DNA of 64,000 bases, from the NCBI RefSeq assembly GCF_013186535.1, contig NZ_JABMCZ010000005.1, positions 248,001-312,000 on the forward strand, given 5' to 3'. This DNA comes from Nocardia terpenica. GTDB taxonomy: Bacteria > Actinomycetota > Actinomycetes > Mycobacteriales > Mycobacteriaceae. The translations under genes and the position numbers were made by a program. Numbering within the stretch: the stretch's first letter is position 1; the number at the start of each line of letters is the position of its first letter. Positions 43,726-52,820 of the stretch are shown here, one piece after another. The notes under the pieces were generated by a model. That model saw only the letters and a program-made list of their open reading frames with translations. It was not told where the DNA came from and made no database searches.

Positions 43726-43759
43726 GTACTGCCAGTATCAGAAACCGTACCGGCGGTAC
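43726..43759. promoter_or_regulatory. Candidate TetR operators 2 and 3
   Basis: GTACCGGCGGTAC at 43747-43759 is identical to the reverse complement of operator 1. A degenerate palindrome GTACTGCCAGTAT lies at 43726-43738. Centres are 21 bases apart, two helical turns, which suits two dimers bound on one DNA face. They sit 33-66 bases before the hydrolase ATG, over the expected promoter. Confidence 0.65.
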
Positions 43760-43791
43760 GACCGCTCTGACGCCGCCCTGAGGTGACCTCA

Positions 43792-44634
43792 ATGACCCAG
43801 CACAAGCCCTCCTCCCGCACCACCGCACGCCACCGCATCCTTCCCGGCCGCGGCCTCGCGATCTACGAATACGGCAACCCCGACGCCGACACCGTCGTCC
43901 TCGTCCACGGACTCGCCGACACCCACCGCGCCTGGAACCGCGTCGCCCCCATGCTCGCCGACGGCTTCCACGTCGTCGCCTACGACGTCACCGGCCACGG
44001 CCGCTCCGCCAAACCCACACGGCCCCACCACTATCGACTCGACCGCCTCGCCGACGACCTCTACACCGTCCTCGACGCCGTCAGCCCGCACCGACCCGCC
44101 CACCTCGCCGGCCACGGCTGGGGCGCCATGCAGGTGTGGGAGGCCATCGCCGACCCCCGCGCCAACACCCGCATCGCCTCCGCCACCACCCTGTGCGCCC
44201 CCGACCTCGACCACCTCGCCCACGCCCTGCGCGACGCCCGCCTCCCCGACACCCCCTGGTGGAACCTGCCCGGCCTCGGCTGGCTCGTCCTCGGCCGCCG
44301 CCTACTGCACCCCCCGTACCCCACCAGCACCCTGCCCGCCGACCTGCTGGCCGGTGCCCGCATCCTGCACGCCAACCTCGCCCACCACCTGCTACACCCC
44401 CGCGACCGCCGCACCGCCGTCCCCGTCCAACTCATCGTCGACCGCGCCGACGCCGCCGCCCTGCCCACCGCCGCCGACCACATCCGCGCCCGCGTCGACC
44501 GCCTCTGGTGCCACCGACTCCCCGCCGACCCCTGGCTCCCCAGCACCGAACCCCTCCTCGTCGGCGAAGCCATCGCCAACTTCATCGACGACCTGCGCGC
44601 CGACAACCAACCCCTCCAGTACTCCCCGCACTGA
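43792..44634 (+). CDS. Alpha/beta-hydrolase-fold protein lacking the nucleophile
   Basis: This 280-residue protein has the fold of epoxide-hydrolase/EphD-like enzymes: oxyanion HG in VVLVHGLADTHRAWNRV, then YDVTGHGRSAKP. The nucleophile elbow reads AGHGWGAMQVWEA, where relatives have GHDWG. Gly109 (codon GGC at 44116-44118) replaces the aspartate, a one-base change from GAC. Classical hydrolysis should therefore be lost unless another residue serves. ATG 43792 has GAGG upstream. It is the first gene of a four-gene operon under the TetR palindromes. Confidence 0.8.
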   Translation: MTQHKPSSRTTARHRILPGRGLAIYEYGNPDADTVVLVHGLADTHRAWNRVAPMLADGFHVVAYDVTGHGRSAKPTRPHHYRLDRLADDLYTVLDAVSPHRPAHLAGHGWGAMQVWEAIADPRANTRIASATTLCAPDLDHLAHALRDARLPDTPWWNLPGLGWLVLGRRLLHPPYPTSTLPADLLAGARILHANLAHHLLHPRDRRTAVPVQLIVDRADAAALPTAADHIRARVDRLWCHRLPADPWLPSTEPLLVGEAIANFIDDLRADNQPLQYSPH

Positions 44635-44656
44635 CGAAACCACCGGAGCCGCACCG

Positions 44657-44866
44657 ATGTCCGCCGAACAGCTCGCCCGCACCCTGCGCGCACCCCTGCC
44701 CGACGCCTTCACCGAACTCACCGGCGCCGAACTCGCCGAACTCGACCGCCTGCTCCGCGCCGCCCACACCGAACGCGCCGAAACCCTTGCCGCGGCCGTC
44801 GATTCATCCCTCGAACTCATCCCCCGCCTGATGCGGCCCGCCGTCAAGAAGGCCCTCGGACTATGA
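44657..44866 (+). CDS. Small helical hypothetical protein
   Basis: This 69-residue protein (SAEQLARTLRAPLPDAFTEL, then ELDRLLRAAHTERAETLAAA) is predicted all helical. No family is recognised. It starts 22 bases after the hydrolase stop and its stop overlaps the next start as ATGA, so it is translated together with the following helical-repeat protein. It may be a small partner subunit of that protein (inference). Confidence 0.6.
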   Translation: MSAEQLARTLRAPLPDAFTELTGAELAELDRLLRAAHTERAETLAAAVDSSLELIPRLMRPAVKKALGL

Positions 44867-46191
44867 GCACCCTGCTGCTGGCCCGCGCCGAAACCACCAA
44901 ACTCGCACGCCTGCTGGGCATCTCCGACACCGACACCCTCGAATTCCTCACCCGGCTACCCCCCGACACCATCCGCGACTTCCGCGAACACGCCACCGAC
45001 CTGCTCTTCGACGCCGACACCGCCCGCCTCGCCAAGGTCGCCGCCGCCAGCAGACTCGTCCCCGCCACCCTCAGCGCCAAGATCGCCGAACGCGCCTTCG
45101 GACCCGTCCTGTGCGCCGCGGTCGCCGCCGCCGTCGAACCCGCCCGCGCCGTCGACATCGCCAAGGCCCTGCCCGCCCCCTTCCTCGCCGAAACCGCCAC
45201 CCGGCTCGACCCCCGCCGCACCGCCGACATCCTCACCCGCATCCCCACCCACCTGATCGTCGACGTCGCCCGCGTCCTCGCCCTGCGCGGCGACCACGTC
45301 ACCCTCGGCCGCTTCGTCGGCACCGTCGGCCACGACGCCATGCGCGCCGCCGCGGCCGTCGTCACCGACGCCGACCTGCTGCGCATCGGCTATCTGCTGG
45401 AAGACAAATCGACGATGGACACCCTGCTCGCCCTCGTCGACGACCGGCTGCCCGGCATCATCCGCGCCGCCCACGACCAGCACCTGTGGTCGGAGGGCAT
45501 CGACCTGCTCGACACCGTCGCCCCCGCCACCCGCGCCCGCATCGGCGACCTCGCCGCCGGACTCGGCGACGACATCCTCGACGGCCTCATCGCCGCCGTC
45601 GCCGACCTGAACGCCTGGGACAGCCTGCTTCCCGTCACCGGCGCCATGAGCCCCGACAGCCTCGCCGCCCTCGCCCGCCGCCCCGCCGTCCACACCGAAC
45701 CGGCCCTCACCGCCATCATGGACGCCGCCCTCGACCAGGGCCTGTGGCTCGACCTGCTCCCCCTCGCCACCCACCTGCCCGCCGAACCCCGCACCGTCAT
45801 CGCCCGCCGCGTCGCCACCAAACCCGACGACGAACTCGCCGACCTCATCCACCAGGCCGACGCCGCCGACCTGTGGGACGCCCTGATCCCCCTCGCCCTG
45901 GCCATGACCGACCCCGACCGCCGCCGCATGGCCGAACTCCCCGTCATGCAGGACCAGGCGGTCCTGGCCAAGATCATCGCCACCGCCGCCGAACACGACC
46001 TCTGGTCGCAGGCACTGCCGCTGGTCGACATCGCCCTCACCCCCGACACCCCGAATGCCGTGTGGGACAACCTCGTTCAGGCCTGCGACGAAATCCCCGA
46101 CCACCTCCGCACCCTGCTCGCCGCCCGCGCCCGCAAACTCCACCACCACACCCACGCCGACCATCTCGACACACCATCGCCCACCAACTGA
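44863..46191 (+). CDS. Helical-repeat protein, MgtE-N/FliG-like
   Basis: This 442-residue protein has no membrane segment and is built from repeated short helices. Phrases such as LARLLGISDTDTLEFLTRLP, TADILTRIPTHLIVDVARVL and DDELADLIHQADAADLWDAL recall the superhelical MgtE N-terminal/FliG fold. Function is unknown; such folds act as scaffolds. It ends about 107 bases before the SDR gene. Its third positions are strongly C-biased, like those of the whole operon, so it belongs to the host style. Confidence 0.65.
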   Translation: MSTLLLARAETTKLARLLGISDTDTLEFLTRLPPDTIRDFREHATDLLFDADTARLAKVAAASRLVPATLSAKIAERAFGPVLCAAVAAAVEPARAVDIAKALPAPFLAETATRLDPRRTADILTRIPTHLIVDVARVLALRGDHVTLGRFVGTVGHDAMRAAAAVVTDADLLRIGYLLEDKSTMDTLLALVDDRLPGIIRAAHDQHLWSEGIDLLDTVAPATRARIGDLAAGLGDDILDGLIAAVADLNAWDSLLPVTGAMSPDSLAALARRPAVHTEPALTAIMDAALDQGLWLDLLPLATHLPAEPRTVIARRVATKPDDELADLIHQADAADLWDALIPLALAMTDPDRRRMAELPVMQDQAVLAKIIATAAEHDLWSQALPLVDIALTPDTPNAVWDNLVQACDEIPDHLRTLLAARARKLHHHTHADHLDTPSPTN

Positions 46192-46297
46192 CCGCAAGGA
46201 CCCGGCCCGCGGCGGGCGTGGCCGGGCACACACCGCCCACGATGCGACAATGGGCGGCGGCAACCGACCCGCACACGAAGGATCACCCCGCACCGCA

Positions 46298-47755
46298 ATG
46301 GCCGAGCACGCACCGACCACCCGGACCGACTCGCCGGATATCGACCCCGCCGAGCTCGAAATCTGCCTGCGGGTACTCGATCAAGCCGGACGGCTCGACA
46401 AGGAACACCCCGACTCCATCACCGTCCAGCGCGCCGTCGGCCACATGTTCAAAACGCTCAAGCGCCGCCGCCGCACCCAGGCCCGCGACACCATCTCCGC
46501 CGCCGACCGCAGCGTGGTCGCCGCCACCGCCACCGGCTCCGCGAACCGCATCGACGACGAGACCGCCGGAATCCCGTTGGCCTCCAACGCCGTCGGCGCC
46601 TCCGCCGGAACCTTCGTCCGCCCCCGCCCCTGCTACATCTGCAAGCAGCGCTACACCCGGGTCGACGCCTTCTACCACCAGCTGTGCCCCGACTGCGCCG
46701 CCAAGAGCCACGCCAAACGCGACGCCCGCACCGATCTCACCGGCCGCCGCGCCCTGCTCACCGGCGGCCGCGCCAAGATCGGCATGTACATCGCGCTGCG
46801 CCTGCTGCGCGACGGCGCGCACACCACCGTCACCACCCGCTTCCCCAACGACGCCATCCGCCGCTTCAAGGCCCAGCCCGACAGCGCCGACTGGATCCAC
46901 CGCCTCCGCATCGTCGGCATCGACCTGCGCGACCCCGCCCAGGTCGTCGCCCTCGCCGACGATGTCGCCGCCCAGGGCCCGCTCGACATCCTCGTCAACA
47001 ACGCCGCCCAGACCGTGCGCCGCTCCCCCGGCGCCTACAGTGCCCTCGTCGACGCCGAATCCGGCCCCCTGCCCGCCGGGGAACTCCCCGACAGCATCAG
47101 CTTCGGCAAGACCATGCAGGCCCACCCCACCGCGCTCACCGCCTCGCTCGCACCCACCCTCACCGCCGCCGACATCACCGACCTCGCCCTCGTCGCGGGA
47201 TCGGCCACCCCCGAACGCATTTCGCGCGGCGTCGCCATCGACGCGGGCGGCCTGGTCCCCGACCTCGCGCACACCAACAGCTGGGTGCAGACCGTCGCCG
47301 AGGTCGACGCCACCGAACTGCTCGAGGTGCAGCTGTGCAACTCGACGGCCCCCTTCCTGCTCATCTCCCGCCTGCGCCCCGCCATGGCCGCCGCCCCCGC
47401 CCGCCGCAAATACATCGTCAACGTCTCCGCCATGGAGGGCGTCTTCGGCCGCGGCTACAAGGGCCCCGGCCACCCGCACACCAATATGGCCAAGGCCGCC
47501 CTCAACATGCTCACCCGCACCAGCGCGGGCGAAATGTTCGACACCGACCGCATTCTCATGACCGCCGTCGACACCGGCTGGATCACCGACGAACGCCCCC
47601 ACTACACCAAGATCCGCCTCGCCGACGAGGGCTTCCACGCCCCCCTCGACCTGGTCGACGGCGCCGCCCGCGTCTACGACCCCATCATCCGCGGCGAACA
47701 GGGCGAAGACCTCTACGGCTGCTTCCTCAAGGACTACGAGCCCTCCAACTGGTAA
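46298..47755 (+). CDS. Zinc-ribbon SDR-fold protein with atypical active site
   Basis: This 485-residue protein has an N-terminal helical segment and then a zinc-ribbon-like module (CYICKQRYTRVDAFYHQLCP with a following DC, near residues 111-132). A short-chain dehydrogenase domain comes last: TGGRAKIGMYIALRLL for NAD(P), ILVNNAAQT, and NVSAMEG with the catalytic serine. At the YxxxK position the sequence is TNMAK, so the usual tyrosine is threonine. This may be a property of the whole subfamily. ATG 46298 is chosen as the first in-frame start after the gap. It is the last gene of the operon. Confidence 0.78.
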   Translation: MAEHAPTTRTDSPDIDPAELEICLRVLDQAGRLDKEHPDSITVQRAVGHMFKTLKRRRRTQARDTISAADRSVVAATATGSANRIDDETAGIPLASNAVGASAGTFVRPRPCYICKQRYTRVDAFYHQLCPDCAAKSHAKRDARTDLTGRRALLTGGRAKIGMYIALRLLRDGAHTTVTTRFPNDAIRRFKAQPDSADWIHRLRIVGIDLRDPAQVVALADDVAAQGPLDILVNNAAQTVRRSPGAYSALVDAESGPLPAGELPDSISFGKTMQAHPTALTASLAPTLTAADITDLALVAGSATPERISRGVAIDAGGLVPDLAHTNSWVQTVAEVDATELLEVQLCNSTAPFLLISRLRPAMAAAPARRKYIVNVSAMEGVFGRGYKGPGHPHTNMAKAALNMLTRTSAGEMFDTDRILMTAVDTGWITDERPHYTKIRLADEGFHAPLDLVDGAARVYDPIIRGEQGEDLYGCFLKDYEPSNW

Positions 47756-48085
47756 CCAACCGGCTCGCCGCTCCCACTGGCTCCCTCTCCTCCTGGCTGT
47801 TTTGGTCGTGACTTTGGTGTTCGAGCTGCGCGAAGACACGAGCGGATTTACATGTTTGGATGCGTATATTCCTTTATCGGTATTCAATTTGGCGTATGCG
47901 GTTCGACCGTGCGCACGTCGGCCGCCCGGTCGACGTGCGTCCGAAACCGGTCACCTCCGAAACCCGTTGCGCCGCAGCTAGAGTCCGCTCCCCGACCCGT
48001 CGACCCCAGGAATCTCGGCATTCGCCGGACCGCCCCGACGCGCATAATCAGGCAGAAGCGGGGCGGTGCGAGCGTAGGAGGCGAT
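47756..48085. other. Intergenic region with AT-rich promoter-like segment
   Basis: There is no gene. An unusually AT-rich block at about 47840-47900 contains several candidate promoter hexamers. AGGAGG at 48077-48082 is the ribosome binding site of the methyltransferase gene. Confidence 0.4.
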
Positions 48086-48862
48086 ATGGACGACGCGGGG
48101 TTCGGAGCGAAACTGCGAGACCGGGTTCCGTTCGTCCGATGGTCGTGGCTCCGCCTCGGATTGGGCATGCCGAACCTGTTGCGCACCGGGCAGGTCGGCG
48201 ACGGGCGCGAGGCGGCGCTGCGCGACCACGTGCTGGCACACGCCACCGCCGACGATCCGGACAGCGTGCTCGCCGCCATCGATGACTTCGCCCGGCGGCG
48301 CAGCATGCTGGTGAATATCGGCGACGAGAAGGGCCTGCTGCTGGATGCCGCGGTCCGGGCCGCGGAGCCGAAGCTGCTGCTCGAGCTCGGCGCCTACTGC
48401 GGTTACAGCGCGGTGCGCACCGGGCGCCTGCTGGCGCCGGGCGCCCGGCTCGTCTCGGTGGAATTCAACCCCGCCAATGCCGAGATCGCCCGCGCCGTCC
48501 TCGCGCACGCCGGGCTCGACGATCGGGTCAGCGTGGTGGTGGGCCGGCTGGGCGACGGCGGCGCCACCATGCACAAGCTCGCCACCGAGCACGGATTCGG
48601 TTTCCGCGCGGTCGATTTCGTCTTCATCGACCACAGCACGGCGGCCTATCTGCCGGACCTGCGGACCATTCTGGCGGCGGGATGGCTGCATCCCGGATCG
48701 GCCGTGGTGGCCGACAACGTGAAGGTGCCCGGCGCGCCCGACTATCTGCGCTACATGCGCGAGCAGGAGGGCGAGAGCTGGCACACCGTCGAGCACCGGG
48801 CGCACGTGGAATATCAGTCGCTGCTGCGGGACGTCGTGCTCGAGTCCTACTACCTGGGGTGA
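48086..48862 (+). CDS. Class I SAM-dependent O-methyltransferase, COMT-like
   Basis: This 258-residue methyltransferase has the Rossmann motif LLELGAYCGYSAVRTGRLL, the acidic end of strand 2 in LVSVEFNP, and FVFIDHSTAAYLPDL with metal-dependent COMT-type residues. DNVKVPGAPDYL follows, where cation-dependent members carry an Asp-Asn pair. It likely methylates a catechol or similar phenol; the acceptor is unknown. AGGAGG precedes ATG 48086 with ideal spacing. Confidence 0.85.
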   Translation: MDDAGFGAKLRDRVPFVRWSWLRLGLGMPNLLRTGQVGDGREAALRDHVLAHATADDPDSVLAAIDDFARRRSMLVNIGDEKGLLLDAAVRAAEPKLLLELGAYCGYSAVRTGRLLAPGARLVSVEFNPANAEIARAVLAHAGLDDRVSVVVGRLGDGGATMHKLATEHGFGFRAVDFVFIDHSTAAYLPDLRTILAAGWLHPGSAVVADNVKVPGAPDYLRYMREQEGESWHTVEHRAHVEYQSLLRDVVLESYYLG

Positions 48863-48956
48863 GCGCACACCGCACCGCCGCCCGCTCACGACCTCATTCG
48901 GGCCGGGTCGGAGCCGATCCGGCCCGGTGACCGGTCCGGACCGATAGCCTACGAGT

Positions 48957-50060
48957 GTGCAGGCGGAGCCTTCGACCGTCGGGGTCGAGGAGGAGTTTCT
49001 TCTCGTCGACCCGAGCTCCGGTGCCCCGGTGGGACGCAATGTCGAGGTGGCGCGCACGGCCAACGACATCGGGGTCGGGGTGCAGTTGGAGCTGTCCGGC
49101 TGCCAGGTGGAGACCCGCACCGGCATTCACACCCGCTCCCCCGCCCTGCTGCGCGAACTGCGTCACCTGCGCCGCGATATCGCCTTCTGCGCGGAGAAGA
49201 ACGACACCCGGCTGCTCGCGGTCGCGGCCTCGCCGACCGTGCCGCCGTCCTGCCCGGTCACCGACACACCGCGCTACCGGACCATCGCCGCGAACTTCGG
49301 CATGCTGACCCACCGGCAGGCGCTGTGCGGATGCCACGTGCACATCGGGGTGCCCGATCGCGAGATCGCCGTGCAGGTAAGCAATTTCCTGCGACCGCAG
49401 CTGCCGCTGTTCCTGGCGCTCACCGCGAATTCGGCGATCCACGGCGGCGTCGACACCGGCTTCGCCAGCTGGCGCAACATCCAGTGGCGGCGCTGGCCCA
49501 GCGCCGGACCGCCCCCGCATTTCGAATCCATCGACCAGTACGACGCGCTGGTGCAGATGATGCTCGCCAGCGGGACGATCCTGGACCGCAAGATGGTCTA
49601 CTGGGACGTGCGCCCCTCCACCACCTACCCGACGGTGGAGATCCGCATCAGCGACGTCCCGGCCACGGTCGAGGAGACCGCGCTGCTGGCGACCCTGGTG
49701 CACGCGACCGTACTCACCGCGCGAGATGCGTTGGCGCACGGGCGAACCGCGCCACCCGTCGCTCCCGAACTGCTGCACGCCGCCTACTGGCGGGCCGCGC
49801 AGACCGGGCTCACCGGCGGCCTCGTCGACCCGGTGGACGGACGCGTCGCCCCGGCGATGGCCGTGCTCGACGATTTCGTGGCGAGACTGAGCCCGGCGCT
49901 GGATCTGCTCGGCGAGCGCGGCTTCGTCGCCGAAACGCTCGCGACGGTGCGCGCCCGCGGCAACGGCGCGGTACGGCAGGCCGAGGCGTTCCGGCGACGG
50001 CTGCGCGCCGAGGACGTGGTGGTCGCCCTGGCCGAGGCGACGCTGGAATCCTGCGTGTGA
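48957..50060 (+). CDS. YbdK-type glutamate-cysteine ligase family 2 protein
   Basis: This 367-residue carboxylate-amine ligase belongs to the GCS2 family. Motifs are GVEEEFLLVDP at the N-terminus (ATP/metal glutamates), CGCHVHIGVPDRE, and SWRNIQWRRWPSAGPPPHFE. TYPTVEIRISDVP follows. Family members form gamma-glutamyl-type bonds with weak cysteine ligase activity; the physiological substrate is unknown. GTG 48957 is the only start that keeps the EEEF motif at the usual place. The gene abuts the convergent thioesterase (stop codons adjacent). Confidence 0.88.
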   Translation: MQAEPSTVGVEEEFLLVDPSSGAPVGRNVEVARTANDIGVGVQLELSGCQVETRTGIHTRSPALLRELRHLRRDIAFCAEKNDTRLLAVAASPTVPPSCPVTDTPRYRTIAANFGMLTHRQALCGCHVHIGVPDREIAVQVSNFLRPQLPLFLALTANSAIHGGVDTGFASWRNIQWRRWPSAGPPPHFESIDQYDALVQMMLASGTILDRKMVYWDVRPSTTYPTVEIRISDVPATVEETALLATLVHATVLTARDALAHGRTAPPVAPELLHAAYWRAAQTGLTGGLVDPVDGRVAPAMAVLDDFVARLSPALDLLGERGFVAETLATVRARGNGAVRQAEAFRRRLRAEDVVVALAEATLESCV

Positions 50061-50813
50061 TCAGCGCAGCCGGGCGGTGACGAAATCCGCCACCTCCGGG
50101 ACCTTTTCGTCGAGATAGAAGTGCCGCCCCGGGAAGGTGGTCAGCTCGAACTCGCCCTCGGTGTGGTCGCGCCACCGCCCGGCCTGCTCCGGCGTCACCG
50201 TCGGATCGGCATCGCCGAGCAGTGCGGAAACGTTGCAGTGCAACGGTTTTCCGGTTTCGTAAACATAGGTCTCGACCGCCTGGTAATCGCCGCGGACCGC
50301 GGGCAGCACCAGATCGGCGAGACCGGGCTCGCTGCGCAGGATCGCCACCGAGGCGGGATCGTTGGCCAGCCGCTCCAATTCGGCGATCACCTCCGCGTCC
50401 GAACCCCGGTGCACCGCACCCGAATACGGCCCGTCCGGCGCGATGCGCCCGGAGACGAACAGATGCACCGGCCCCCGCTCGGCCGCCTCCAGTCGCCGCG
50501 CGGTTTCGAAGGCGACGGTCGCGCCCATGCTGTGCCCGAACAGCGCGAGCGGGCGCGGCCCCCAGGTCAGCAGATCGGCGGTCACGCGATCGGCGAGCGC
50601 GGGGATATCGGGCAGCACGGGCTCTCCCAGTCGATCCTGGCGGCCCGGATACTGCACCGCGAACACCGCGAGATCGGCCGGGAGTAGCTGCGCCAGGGGC
50701 CTGTACGCGCTGGCCGAGCCGCCGCCCGGCGGGAAACAGACCAGTACCACCCGGGGTTCGGCCACGCCACGCAACTCCCGCAACCAGGTGGTGCCGGTGA
50801 TCTTTCCCTCCAC
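50061..50813 (-). CDS. Type II thioesterase
   Basis: This 250-residue alpha/beta hydrolase belongs to the editing thioesterase class of NRPS/PKS systems. It shows CFPPGGGSASAYRPLAQLL, the nucleophile motif GHSMGA, AVQYPGRQDR and the catalytic histidine in GRHFYLDE. Such enzymes remove misprimed acyl groups from carrier proteins. No NRPS or PKS gene is adjacent; the nearest carrier is the ACP about 44 kb away. GTG 50813 has AAAGGCGGA upstream. It is divergent from the CoA transferase. Confidence 0.88.
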   Translation of the reverse strand: MEGKITGTTWLRELRGVAEPRVVLVCFPPGGGSASAYRPLAQLLPADLAVFAVQYPGRQDRLGEPVLPDIPALADRVTADLLTWGPRPLALFGHSMGATVAFETARRLEAAERGPVHLFVSGRIAPDGPYSGAVHRGSDAEVIAELERLANDPASVAILRSEPGLADLVLPAVRGDYQAVETYVYETGKPLHCNVSALLGDADPTVTPEQAGRWRDHTEGEFELTTFPGRHFYLDEKVPEVADFVTARLR

Positions 50814-50848
50814 GATTCCGCCTTTCCTACGCACTACGCTCGATCGTT

Positions 50849-52213
50849 GTGGATGCACACGAGCTACTGGTCCGCGACTACGAGTCGAGTATCCCCGGCC
50901 ACGAGTCCACGCTCGATGCTCCGGCATCGAGTATCCCCGTCGCCGCCGATCCCGAGTCGGCTTTGGCGGCAACGCTGCCGGTCTGGTCGCTGGCGGGCGG
51001 ATCGGTGGCGGCGTTCGCGCGGGCCGCGAACCGATGGCGCGCCGCGCACGGCATCGACCCGCTGGGGCACCGGCTCGTTCCCGAACGCATTGCCGCCTCG
51101 TTCCGCAGCGACCGCCTGCTGCGCATCGACGGGGCCCCGGTCGCCGCGTTCGCCGAGCTGTCGGGATTCTTCGAGGCCGCCGACGGGTGGGTGCGCACCC
51201 ATGCCAACTATCCGCATCATCGCGCCCGGCTGCTGCGGCTGCTGGAGTTGGGCGACGACGCGGACCGGGCGCGGGTCGCCGCGCGCATCGCGACCCGCGC
51301 GGCGGCCGAGATCGAGGACCGGGCGGCGGAATCGGGCGCGATCGCGGTGCGGGTGCGCACCGAGCGGGAGTGGGCGGACAGTCCGCAGGGCCGGGCCGCC
51401 GCGACCGGACCGCTGGTGGCCGTGGATGTGCGGGCGGACACCGGTGACCTCGAAAAGCCTTGCGCGGCCACCCGATCGCAGCCGCTGCGCGGCGTGCGCG
51501 TGCTCGATCTGACCCGCGTGCTCGCCGGTCCGGTCGCGACCCGCGCGCTGGCGCTGCTCGGCGCGGAGGTACTGCGCATCGACCCGCCGGGGCTGCCCGA
51601 GCTCCCGTTCCAGTACGTGGATATGTGCCAGGGCAAGCGATCCGCGCTGCTGGACATCCGGGCCCGCCTACCGCTGCTGCGCGATTTGCTGGGCTCCGCC
51701 GACGTGCTGGTGACCGGATATCGGCCCGGCGCACTGGAAGCCGCGGGCATCGCCGCCGCGGATAGTCGGCCCGGCATCATCCACGGGCGGGTCAGCGCCT
51801 GGGGTGAGGGCGGGCCGTGGGGGCGGCGGCGCGGGTTCGACAGCATCGTGCAGGCCGCCTCGGGGATCTCGCTCCTCGAAGGCGGGCACGGGAATTCGCC
51901 GCTGGGCGCGCTGCCCGCGCAGGCGCTCGACCACGGCAGCGGCTACCTGCTGGCCGCCGGGATACTCGATGCCGTGATCGCGCGGGCGGGCGACGGCCGC
52001 GGCCGCGATGTTCGAGTTGCCCTGGCCCGCACCGGGTCCTGGCTACTGACCGCGCCGGGACGCGCACCGGAGCATCCCGAGCCCGCGCCACCCGCGGCCG
52101 ACAGCGTGGTCCGACACGGCGGAATCGTCAGTGCGGCACCGGTTCTGGCCGAGTACCCGGACTATCCCTGGCCCGCCCGCCCGTACGGCGGCGACGCCCC
52201 GGCATGGACCTGA
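50849..52213 (+). CDS. Family III CoA-transferase with N-terminal extension
   Basis: This 454-residue protein has the family III (CaiB/BaiF) core start, LRGVRVLDLTRVLAGPVATR, only at about residue 212. It also has ALLGAEVLRIDPPG, CQGKRSALLDI and GYRPGALEAAG. The 210 residues in front appear to be a rearranged or second part of the same fold. Members transfer CoA between carboxylic acids or racemise acyl-CoAs. The catalytic Asp is probably near GFDSIVQAASG. GTG 50849 is used. Substrate is unknown. Confidence 0.8.
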   Translation: MDAHELLVRDYESSIPGHESTLDAPASSIPVAADPESALAATLPVWSLAGGSVAAFARAANRWRAAHGIDPLGHRLVPERIAASFRSDRLLRIDGAPVAAFAELSGFFEAADGWVRTHANYPHHRARLLRLLELGDDADRARVAARIATRAAAEIEDRAAESGAIAVRVRTEREWADSPQGRAAATGPLVAVDVRADTGDLEKPCAATRSQPLRGVRVLDLTRVLAGPVATRALALLGAEVLRIDPPGLPELPFQYVDMCQGKRSALLDIRARLPLLRDLLGSADVLVTGYRPGALEAAGIAAADSRPGIIHGRVSAWGEGGPWGRRRGFDSIVQAASGISLLEGGHGNSPLGALPAQALDHGSGYLLAAGILDAVIARAGDGRGRDVRVALARTGSWLLTAPGRAPEHPEPAPPAADSVVRHGGIVSAAPVLAEYPDYPWPARPYGGDAPAWT

Positions 52214-52234
52214 CCCGACCCCGGCCGGGGTAGA

Positions 52235-52807
52235 TCACTTGGTACGCAACGCCTCCACCGCCGTCGCGACCTCCTCGCCGGTCAGCAGATCGCCGTCCGG
52301 AGCCAGCAGGCCGAGCAGCGCGTAACCCTGGAACATCAGGAAGTACAGCTTCCCGACGGCGCGTGCCTGTTCCGGGGTGAGGTTCGGGTGGATGTCCTGG
52401 AGCAGACCGGCTAGCTCTGCATAGGCGCCGCGGCTGGCCTCGGCGAGGTACTGCTGCGATTCCGGGGAGCGCATGATCCGCAGGCCGTTCTCCATGCTCA
52501 GCAGGAGCTGCTCACGCTTGTCGCGGACCACCTCGAGCATGCCGTCCCAGGTGGGGCCGAGCGACTCCCACAGCGTGCGCCCCTCCCCCGCCACCCGGAT
52601 GGTCGCGTCGATCGCGTCGCCGATCACGCTGCCCGTGGCCTCGGTAATCGCCTCGGAGATCAGGCGGTCCTTCGACCCGAAGTGGTACCCGATGGCCGCC
52701 AGGCTCACGCTGGCCGCGGCGGCGATGTCCCGCGCGGTCACCTTGGCCAGGCCACGCTCGAGAATCGCCTTCCTGGCCCCCTCCAACAAATCCTCTCGAT
52801 TACCCAT
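52235..52807 (-). CDS. TetR-family regulator of the FAD monooxygenase
   Basis: This 190-residue TetR repressor has its DNA-binding domain at residues about 5-50 (LEGARKAILERGLAKVTARD, IAAAASVSLAAIGYHFGSKD). It is divergent from an FAD-dependent monooxygenase gene across a 102-bp gap that carries repeated AGACATTTGT boxes. This is the usual arrangement for a drug- or aromatic-compound-responsive repressor. Confidence 0.88.
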   Translation of the reverse strand: MGNREDLLEGARKAILERGLAKVTARDIAAAASVSLAAIGYHFGSKDRLISEAITEATGSVIGDAIDATIRVAGEGRTLWESLGPTWDGMLEVVRDKREQLLLSMENGLRIMRSPESQQYLAEASRGAYAELAGLLQDIHPNLTPEQARAVGKLYFLMFQGYALLGLLAPDGDLLTGEEVATAVEALRTK

Positions 52808-52820
52808 TCGCCCAGGTTAC

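Noticed and set aside
45111..47561. A long plus-strand frame across the helical-repeat and SDR genes
   Set aside because: It encodes a proline/arginine low-complexity string in a shifted frame of two genes that have good domains and start signals.
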